From Aphrocallistes beatrix (lineage: Eukaryota > Porifera > Hexactinellida > Sceptrulophora > Aphrocallistidae), in assembly GCA_963281255.1 (NCBI GenBank), contig OY725488.1:1766986-1830985 (forward strand): a stretch of 64,000 nucleotides of DNA, given 5' to 3'. Positions 56,584 through 64,000 of this stretch are shown one piece after another; position 1 is the stretch's first letter, and every line of letters starts with the position of its first letter. Both the position numbers and the translations under genes were made by a program. The notes under the pieces are model-generated. The model ran no database searches, was not told the DNA's origin, and saw nothing but the letters and a program-made list of their open reading frames with translations.

Positions 56584-58121
56584 CTAGGAAGAAGTGACTC
56601 CACTCATTTTCTCTATCTTTCTTTTCTTTTTTTGAACAACAATATCGGATGATTCTTTCACAAAATCTTTTGACATTGTATTGAAAAATCTTGCAGATAT
56701 TTCGTGAACCACATTGTGACCTCGTGTGCAATGAATCTTACCAATAAAAGCGTGCAGAACCTCGTCCACAAAGATGTGAATTAAGGCACAGAAGACAGGC
56801 CTTTGTTGATTCGCCTGTAGCATTTTCAATTTCAGAGCAGGTGTTTCTTTTAGTTCGAAATACACTCTCCAGCATAATTGACCCAGATAAAATACATGTT
56901 CTTGCGGTGCAAATAACCCACCACGATTGATTTGTGCGGTGAAGTTTAGACAATCTTCAAATTGAACCGGCATCGGTGTTTCATCAAGACTCAAAGATTC
57001 TTTTCAGGCGTCACACTTTTTAGTACGGACAACGGACCTGATCAAAGCACCACAGACATAATATATTATCTTCTCGTCATGGCTATTAGGGACATAGTTG
57101 AATAGCATTTCACCACGAATGTCATCAACAAGTCTCAGATTTTCTGTTGAAGTGTCTTTCTTCATGATCACGCTATCAATATCGCCAATACTGATGTCAC
57201 TATATTTCTTCAGAGAAATCGTACGAATTTTCTTCACACTTTCATTGAGCAGACGAATGGAAATGAAATAATTAGCACCACTGAGTTGTCTATACCATCC
57301 GAATCTTGACTCGATGTTGTCAGATTGAATCAAGCCAAGGAGCCCCTAGTTGAAACCACAATCATCAATGAGATAGCGAGCAAGTGAAGAAATCGCACGA
57401 CAGGTCTGTTGAAATGCCAAAAATGTCTCCTTAGTGAGACCAAGAATTCCGAAAGATTGCCAGAGTTCAAAAAATGTAGCCATATCATCCAAATACTTCA
57501 ACTTCCAATCATCTGTTGATTGAACAGGATCCCTTGTGATGTCTCTCTTGAATTTGCCAATTGAGGTGGTTTTAACATTGAGTACATTCCACAATTTCAT
57601 GAAGACTCTGAGAACATTGGCAGTATCCAGAAATCCATATTCGATCAGAGCATTGATAGTGGTCTCGTGAAAAACTGCCATAGCCAACTTTACACTAGTC
57701 TTTTCAACACTCTTAGGATTAATCACAGCCTTATTCAATTTGTGAGCAATTTTCAGAGGTTTGTTATTTTCTATTTCAAACACTTTCTCAATATCAGAAA
57801 AGTCAGCATTAGTCACTTCCTCAAGAATAGGTTGTAGACCAGGACATGAAAATTTTTTCTTTGATTGAAAATTATTATACACGTTTTGATGTTGTGAGTA
57901 GGATCAAAAATGAGATAGATACGACCAGCAGTGAAAGGGTTTGTGATATAAAATTTCCAATGATGTTCACATAAATTGTAGAAGAATTTCCGATTAGCTG
58001 AGTAGTTATCCACTATAATTGCAACTACATTGAAACCGATTTGATGGATGTGAACCATGACTTCGTTGTAACATTTTTCCAATGTCTCTGCCTTCAGGGT
58101 ATCTAATGGGTACAAGGATAC
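56584..58121 (-). pseudogene. P-element (THAP9-like) transposase, C-terminal part
   Basis: P-type transposases cut DNA with an RNase-H-fold domain split by a GTP-binding region. On the minus strand from 58121: VSLYPLDTLKAETLEKCYNE, FNVVAIIVDNYSANRKFF with the second acidic residue, YLIFDPTHNIK, all close to the family. A frameshift near 57870 is followed by YNNFQSKKKFSCPG, then HKLNKAVINPKSVEKTSVKL, QSTDDWKLKYLDDMATFFEL. After a stop at 57344-57346: SDNIESRFGWYRQLSGANYF, and after TGA at 57004-57006 SLDETPMPVQFEDCLNFTAQ to the end at 56597. The N-terminal part is at 62475-63400, beyond the Ty3/gypsy B insertion at ATAC. Confidence 0.85.
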
Positions 58122-58278
58122 TGTGACGAATAGCTTATTAGTCAACCATAGTTAGAGATAAAACACTCGGTGTTAGTAGGTGTGTATAAGTATACTGAGT
58201 GCTGTAAGCTTCATTCTCAATTATATTTATATTGCATTCAAGTTACTTTCAGCCTAGCGAGTAAGGTAGATTATCACA
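58122..58278 (+). repeat. 5' LTR of Ty3/gypsy B
   Basis: TG...CA ends, 157 bp, partner 62305-62461. The gag ATG follows 25 bp downstream; TTGGTAATAACTAAG at 58289 may be the primer-binding site. Confidence 0.9.
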
Positions 58279-58302
58279 TAAATATAATTGGTAATAACTA
58301 AG

Positions 58303-59613
58303 ATGGCAGCAGGTATCTCCGCCCTAGTACTGCGAAGTGGTGAACGAGTACAAGACTGGAAACCATTATTCGAGGTGGCCACGTCCGGGCTGAGAGCTTT
58401 GGAAGGGGGAACAAAGAAGGCCTGTTGCATGAAAAAATGCCCCCCCCGTGAAAAAATGCCCCCACCATGGATATTCATGTAATATGGGGGGGGGCAAAAT
58501 TTAATGGAGTTAGCGTGAAAAATTGCCCCCCCGTGAAAAAATGCCCCCCCACCATGGATATTCTAAAGTATGCCAATGCTTATACAAAACATTTTGAATA
58601 CTATTTGGCTTCTATTCGTTTACTAGAGCATTGCAAATCAACAAACTAGTCGTGTGAAGTAATAACAATGACTTTCATAAATGTATCGTATATAAATAGT
58701 ATCAGCAATATTTAGTGTTAAACTCAAGAATATCCATGGTGGGGGCATTTTTTCATGGGGGGGCAATTTTTCACGCTAACTCCATTAAATTTTGCCCCCC
58801 CCATATTACATGAATATCCATGGTGGGGGCATTTTTTCACGGGGGGGGCATTTTTTCATTCAACAGGCCTTACATATGTTACCAAACTACATAAACCGCA
58901 GCTACGCGGAAAGGAAGTTGGTGATAGAGGTGGTGGGGGAGAATAGTGAAGCAGCTGATCTGGATGCGGCGTTTGAAACACTAATTAAGCAGACTGATCT
59001 TCCCAAAGATCCCCACAGAGCGCTACGAGAATTACGCAAGACAGATTGGCAGCCGGGAGAGAACGTGGACGATTTTTTTTATCGGATGAAAGATTTAGCA
59101 TTGAAAACTAAGACAACGATGACATTAGCGACTTCGATTGAGGGCGAGGACACCGGAGCATCGGTTTATGTAACGAGCAAAGAGACATATAAGGATGCGC
59201 CACGCAAGTATCCGGTAAGCCAATTCCCTAAGAAGGTTCGGTGCTTTATTTGCGACTCGGACAGGCACTTTATGGCCCAATACCCGGAACGGCACTGTGC
59301 GAAATGTGGCGAAAGAGGATACGAGGTCCGCTATTGCCCACATACACGAAGTCGAATAGGGGTATTTCAGGCCACGACGCAGCATAGTGTTGTACATGAG
59401 ACGGCGGTTGTGGTACCAGTTAAATGGAACGGCAAACCCATCAATGTAATGATGGACACGGGGGCGGATCCTTCGGTGGTGGACAGGCACCGTACAAAAG
59501 ATGAATATCCCTTACAGCACAAAATACAGTCAAGTGTATGGGATAGGGCGGACAGCGCTTGCGGTCTGTGGTACGGCCTGCGTGGCGATAGATGGGCGAT
59601 GGTCGACCACTAG
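58303..59613 (+). pseudogene. gag: Ty3/gypsy B gag and protease, interrupted by a foldback
   Basis: ATG 58303 opens MAAGISALVLRSGERVQDW and runs to about 58417 where a foldback element has inserted. Coding resumes near 58870 in the same frame (HMLPNYINRSYAERKLVIEV, GENVDDFFYRMKDLALK). Zinc-knuckle-like CFICDSDRHFMAQYPERHC lacks a clean CCHC spacing; CAKCGERGYEVRYC follows (59302-59340). Aspartic protease motif VMMDTGADPSVVD is at 59447-59485. TAG at 59611-59613. Confidence 0.8.
58412..58874. mobile_element. foldback MITE inside gag
   Basis: Arms of ~150 bp, 58412-58563 and 58725-58874, mirror each other: CCTGTTGCATGAAAAAATGC, CCACCATGGATATTC twice, TTAATGGAGTTAGCG. Outermost AGGCCT on both sides is either target duplication or TIR. 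The open frames across it come from C-tract repeats. Confidence 0.85.
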
Positions 59614-59856
59614 AACACGAAATCGAAGTACTCGATACTAACAATAGGGTGGTTATATTGGGGCGAAGGTTCCTCGCGCGCTTCAAGAATACTACTAGAT
59701 TGGGAAAACATGAGAGTTAGGCTAGGTGGTTGTTGGGAAACCTCTTTAGCTGCGGCACGCGGGGGATACGCGGCGACTAGAGAAGAAATTATGCAGACTG
59801 AAATGGGAAAGGAGGGAGATAGCTTGGAGGCCAGGTAAAGGGACAGCATACGCAAG

Positions 59857-60931
59857 GTGCTGTGGAGATGGAAAGACGTTTTCGCGGAGAACCCGAAGAG
59901 CCCGCGCGAAATTGGAACCGCGGAACACGTTATCACTCTTCTAGATGAGCGGCCGATCAGAAGCCGGCCGTTGCGTGTTTCTCCGGAAATTGAGGCGGAG
60001 GTATCCAAGCAGATAGATGAAATGCTCGAGAATTCTTCCTCTTGGGCGAGTCGAGTGATCTTAGTGAAGAAAAAGGACGGGAGTCACGGGACCCATCGAT
60101 TTACCGTAGATTACCGGGATCTCAACGATGTGACGAAGCGAGATGCCTATCCGATGCCGGATCCCCGAGATGTTTTCGATCGTATGGGAGGGGCAACTGT
60201 ATTCTCTACACTGGATGGGGCATCCGCATACTAGAGCGTGCCTGTGAAGGAAAACCATAGGGAGCTCACTGCGTTTCTTTCAACGCACGGCCAGTTTGAA
60301 TTCAACCGCATGCCTTTTGGATTGTCAAACTCACAGGCTACCTATCAGCGAGCGGTAGACCAGGCTCTACGAGGGTGTCCGAATGTACAGGCATTTGTTG
60401 ATGACACATGTGTCCACTCGCCCAGTTTCGATACGCACCTGGAGCATTTGGATGAGGCCCTAGCAAGATTGCACAGGGCGGGCATTAAACTTAGAGTGGA
60501 GAAGTGTGCTTTTTGCTACGATGAAGTGGAGTTGTTGGGACATCTAGTCTCGAAAGAAGGTAAGCGACCACTGCCCGCGACGCTATTGAAGGTCGCCCAG
60601 TTCCCACACCCGAAATGCAAAAAAGAAGTGCGCCAATTAATGGGACTGATCAATTGGTATCGGGATTATATCCCAGGCGTTTCAGACACGGCGGAGCCTT
60701 AACATGGGCTTACAAAGAAGGGCGTGCCGTGGGATTGGAGCGTGGAGTGTGAAGCATGCTTTCGGAAGCTGAAGGACCGCCTGATCGGAGAGCCACGACA
60801 GTTAGCATTTCCGAATTGGAACGCGCCGTTCTTTGTGGAGACGGATGCGTCGTGTACAGCTGTGGGAGCAGTATTGTCTCAAGACGATGAACAAAGGAAA
60901 AGAAAGGTATTGGAGCATGGAGTTCGCGTCT
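59857..60931 (+). pseudogene. pol: Ty3/gypsy B reverse transcriptase and start of RNase H
   Basis: One frame with two in-frame stops (TAG 60232-60234, TAA 60700-60702). Motifs: ASRVILVKKKDGSHGTHRFT, VDYRDLND, VFSTLDGASAY with first catalytic Asp (60200 on), FNRMPFGLSNSQATYQRAVD, QAFVDDTCVHS with catalytic FVDD (60392-60420), QLMGLINWYRDYIP thumb. RNase H motif FVETDASCTAVGAVLSQD is at 60832-60885. The frame shifts at about 60920. Confidence 0.9.
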
Positions 60932-61195
60932 AGCAGTTTGAACGAACCCCAAAGGAAATACTCCGCAGGAGAGCTGGAGATCTACGCAGTAATAGTCGCC
61001 TTAAGGAAGTTGAAGGTTTATCTCCAAGCTGCGAAGAAGGTGATAATAATAACGGATCACCATCCTATGAAGTGGCTAAGGGCTCAAAGGGACCCCCGTA
61101 ATAAGTATGCCAGGTGGATACTCGAGTTTAAGACGTCGAGGAATGTTGTAAGGCGTGCATGGTATGCTTGGAAAATAAAAGGGCGGTTAAGAGGA
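60920..61195 (+). pseudogene. pol: Ty3/gypsy B rest of RNase H, joined to half an integrase zinc finger
   Basis: YSAGELEIYAVIVALRKLKV and IIITDHHPMKWLRAQRDP, then NKYARWILEF. Straight after, in another frame, CKACMVCLENK (about 61147-61180) is the CC half of the integrase finger. The HH half and the region before are absent, so a deletion of about 100 codons is likely near 61135-61145. Confidence 0.75.
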
Positions 61196-62309
61196 AGGAA
61201 CCGCTGAAACCTATCGTTGGGGATGCTCTGGAACCTAGGAGGATGATAGCGGCCGATATCGCAGTACTTCCATGGTCGGCTGATGGATATCGCTACATTT
61301 TGATAATCGTGGATCTGTTCTCGAAGTTCGTGGAACTAGCTGCCATGCGAGACCAGACGGCGGAGTCGGTAAGGAGGGCAATTGAAACGGGGTGGCTGTA
61401 CAGGTATGGGGTCCCTGATGTGCTATTAACAGATCAGGGGAGAAATGTGGACGGGGAAGAGGTAAAAAGTATGTGCGCAAAATTTGGGATCGAAAAGAGG
61501 CATTCGTCAGCCTAACATCCTTGGGGGATGGCCAAGCAGAGCGAACTGTCGAGAACACCAAACAGACCCTTCGACGTGTATTGGCAGCCCGAGAAGTGGA
61601 CAAGACGATATGGCCCCATATCCTACAAGAGGTTGCATATGGTCTGAATTCCTTGGAAAGCAGCAGCTCAAAGTTTACGCCCCAGGAATTGATGTTTGGC
61701 TCTAGGATCAGGTCTCCGATTGATCAGATCGTGGGGGCCGGGGAAAGTGTGAGTCGAGGGAACCCCAGGATAGAGGAGCACAAGGAATGGAGCTGGGCGG
61801 CAGAAAACATGGAGCGCGCCAGAGCTCAGACTAAAAGACAATATGATAAGAGCGCCCTGGGGAGTACTACAGCAATATGCGTTGGACAAACGACGCTACT
61901 CAGGAATTTCAACAGAGCAGACGGATTAGAGCCCATGTTTACCGGACCATACACAGTTTTAGACATCAAATACCCGAACGTGAAGGTCCAGAAGGGTGAA
62001 AACCGGTATACATGGGTACATCTTAACGACTGTAAAATTGTACAACAGCCTGCGCCAGTGAATCTGTGGGCGCAGGGCGAGCCTAAACAGGCGGGAGAGA
62101 GAGCGGAGGATGAGAGTAACATAGAGGAACCGATAGTGATCTCTATGGATACGGAAGTGGAGGGACAAGAGGATCCGCGGGATCCACACCGCCCGGCAAT
62201 AGCAAACTACGGCGGTCGTCCAGTACACGCAAACAACCGGACAGATATGGAACACCAGCCTACTCATAGAAATAGTAACCGTTTCTTTTCGAGGATGGAG
62301 GTGATGTGA
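61159..62309 (+). pseudogene. pol: Ty3/gypsy B integrase
   Basis: First frame: MIAADIAVLPWSADGYRYIL (first Asp), VPDVLLTDQGRNVDGEEV (second Asp, 61411-61464). After a frameshift near 61500: GDGQAERTVENTKQTLRRVL with the Glu. Then EVAYGLNSLESSSSKFTPQE, LMFGSRIRSP and a C-terminal barrel (FTGPYTVLDIKYPNVKVQ) to the stop at 62307-62309, which overlaps the 3' LTR start. Confidence 0.9.
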
Positions 62310-62461
62310 CGAATAGCTTATTAGTCAACCATAGTTAGAAATAACACACTTGGTGTTAGTAGGTGTGCATAAGTATACTGAGTGCTGTAGTCTTCATTCT
62401 CAATTATATTTCTATTGAATTCAAGTTACTTTCAGCTTAGCGAGTAAGGTAGATTCTCACA
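62305..62461 (+). repeat. 3' LTR of Ty3/gypsy B
   Basis: Preceded by a polypurine tract GAGGATGGAGGTGA and followed by ATAC. Confidence 0.9.
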
Positions 62462-62474
62462 ATACCACATCACG

Positions 62475-63400
62475 ATATTTTGATTTACATATAATTAATC
62501 TAATCATGAAGCACAACGCTGTTCTGGCCACTGTACCTTGATGAGTAAATCCAATAATGTCACCTCCACTCAACTCAATTCGCGCGCCCAAGATATATTT
62601 CATTGATCATCAGGATAACATTCTTATCAATTCTATTTAATTTATTCGCTCAACTGAAGATACTGCTCATTGTTGAGTCTACTCTTAGAGTCGAGCTTCC
62701 TCAAAATCCTCTTAAGAGTGGTGATAGACGGTAAAATCCACATGTTCTGGTTTCGTAGACTTTGATATGCTGCCGCACTAGTTGAATAGACAATGAAGGC
62801 AGAAATCTTCAAATCTGCTGAATATCTCCGACCATGTTTTTGTTTCCTGGTCAACTTTAACTGCTTAATTATCATTCTGATTCTCGCACTATCATTTTCA
62901 TCTTCTGCATCATCCAGGTATCTCTTCAGACAAGTTGAAGCTTCTGCTAATGTATCTTTTTCTTGCACATCTAGTGTCAAAGAAATTACAAAAGTTAGAA
63001 GATTCGATAGCTGTGATACATTAGTCAATCTGTTCGAGTCCAGAATGTGCTTGTACTTTGACTTTGCCATTTTCTGTCCCAAATGATGAATAGAAATTTG
63101 GAGATCCTCATCAACTGACAACGAAGTAAGAACACGTGGAATTTCCATGTGACAATTCGCACTTAGAATGTTAATTCGGATGAATAATAGTCTTGGGGGT
63201 GTATTGTTTACGAAGTCATATTTCAGTAGTTCAGATGGTATATCCTTTTTTTTTAGTTTCACATTCAATTCAGCCAAATTTCGTACTTTGTCAGCTTCAA
63301 GAAATTCTACTTGTTCCAACTGATGGCGGCGAGATACAGTAGGTCGAGTTGAGATGTCCCTTGAACTAGATTGGCATTGAAAATTAAAATATCTCAGCAA
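62475..63400 (-). pseudogene. P-element (THAP9-like) transposase, middle part
   Basis: From 63400 on the minus strand: a Gln/Glu-rich stretch (HQLEQVEFLEADKVRNLAEL, likely coiled coil), RRYSADLKISAFIVYSTSAA, AYQSLRNQNMWILPSITTLK and RILRKLDSKSRLNNEQYLQL, as in P-type transposases. After stops near 62640 it goes on with KNVILMINEIYLG, GGDIIGFTHQGTVARTALCF and ends KYRDVV at the Ty3/gypsy B insertion. In MINEIYL an Asn stands where the family has the first catalytic Asp. The N-terminal THAP zinc finger was not found. Confidence 0.85.
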
Positions 63401-63676
63401 ATTAGGAAATTTGCAAGGTATTGTATGAGGTTTCAGTCTTCTTAGCTATAATTCCTTTTTATTCCTCTTTCTACATTCATTCATATCTGAGCTTGAATGA
63501 GTTCGTCAAGCATACAAGTGCAAATACACAAAATTCCGCTCGAAAGACTTTGAAAAAGCCGTAAGCGAGGCCGCAAAATGCTCGAGGAGGACGAACGGCC
63601 TTTGTGTGTGAGTTTCAGTGGCAGATAGTCTATTTATGATGACTATATAATGTTTTTTTTAGAGTAATAATAACAA
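63401..63676 (+). other. spacer with a short pogo-HTH-like open frame
   Basis: 63523-63612 reads YKCKYTKFRSKDFEKAVSEA on the plus strand, faintly like the helix-turn-helix start of pogo transposases. It is too short to be sure. Confidence 0.25.
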
Positions 63677-64000
63677 CAAGCGCAGTTCGCTTGCTTGCGT
63701 CCTGCGGCTGGCGGACACTTTGTGTCCTCCAGAGGCGCCCTTTGGGCGCCTGTGGTCACCATTATTTAGTGATTTGGGAGATAACATCTCTAAATACGTC
63801 TGTCTTACTGTTATAATCGATATCGCTCAAAAATCACCAAATTTGTCAATTTTTATAATTTTTGATGCACAATGATGACGTCATAACAGAGTGATCATTT
63901 CTTTATCATCATTATATGTGAGATATATTAATATACACATTCTACTAAAATTTCAGCCTTCTATGCACTAGAACTTACTGGAGCCATAGCCAAAATACTC
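63677..64000 (-). mobile_element. non-autonomous Helitron running off the window
   Basis: 3' end at 63677 (minus strand GCAAGCGAACTGCGCTTG followed by T), then the GGAGGACACAAAGTGTCCGCC hairpin, CGATATCGCTC, GATGACGTCATAAC and TTTCAGCCTTCTATG as in the other copies. Confidence 0.8.

Larger units (their letters stand above)
58122..62461 (+). mobile_element. Ty3/gypsy retrotransposon B, complete with LTRs
   Basis: 157-bp LTRs at both ends (TGTGACGAATAGC to CTCACA), gag-protease-RT-RNase H-integrase order, and a 4-bp target duplication ATAC at 58118-58121 and 62462-62465. Its coding DNA is clearly richer in G and C than the host sequence. LTRs differ at about 10 of 157 positions by eye, so it is not a fresh insertion. 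It splits a P-element transposase gene on the opposite strand. Confidence 0.9.

Overview
The window is eukaryotic, AT-rich, intron-bearing-type DNA that is almost entirely made of transposable elements, most of them broken. Nothing prokaryotic is present. Remnants of two host-type genes, a NACHT/leucine-rich-repeat (NLR) gene and a SIRT6/7-like sirtuin, point to an animal. The transposon mix (P/THAP9-like, Ginger-like, ZBED5/SCAND3-like hAT, CR1/L2 LINE, Ty3/gypsy, Helitron, pogo and Tc1 derivatives) fits an invertebrate. Large NLR repertoires make a sponge a reasonable guess, but that is inference. No intact host gene was found.

Layout. 0.7-6.3 kb: hAT-type miniature elements (MITEs), a Helitron 3' end beside a ~147-bp tandem repeat, two Helitron 5' ends around a pogo-type MITE, then the NACHT part of an NLR pseudogene. 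6.5-11 kb: a Ty3/gypsy retrotransposon. 11.0-11.7 kb: the LRR part of an NLR gene, split by a 184-bp MITE. 13.2-16.4 kb: sirtuin pseudogene and a split Helitron. 16.5-19.7 kb: an internally deleted hAT element and several hAT MITEs, two nested, with clean 8-bp target duplications. 21-23 kb: two Helitrons and a Tc1-type MITE. 24.7-31 kb: a pogo-type element with a nested foldback, then a 4.2-kb DNA transposon with ~310-bp terminal inverted repeats (TIRs), whose transposase gene is interrupted by a Helitron full of other insertions and carries an inverted copy of part of itself. 31.8-39.2 kb: foldback elements, including a ~1.06-kb palindrome, and a broken ZBED5/SCAND3-like hAT transposase. 39-45 kb: Helitron, Tc1-like elements, a Ginger-like integrase with an inverted partial copy. 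45.5-47.3 kb: a ~150-bp tandem array holding two MITEs. 47.9-51 kb: CR1/L2-type LINE, mariner-like transposase, foldback. 55-64 kb: Tc1-type MITE, then a P-element transposase pseudogene cut in two by a complete Ty3/gypsy element with 157-bp LTRs, itself carrying a foldback in gag; a Helitron runs off the right edge.

The parts do not form a pathway. They record layered insertion: Helitrons bring (TA)n tracts in which TA-targeting elements are repeatedly found, hAT MITEs nest in each other, and transposase genes acquire inverted partial copies. The most interesting leads are the long-TIR transposon at 26.8-31.0 kb with a transposase family I cannot place in a named superfamily, and its inverted catalytic-region copy, which could give a hairpin transcript against the element.
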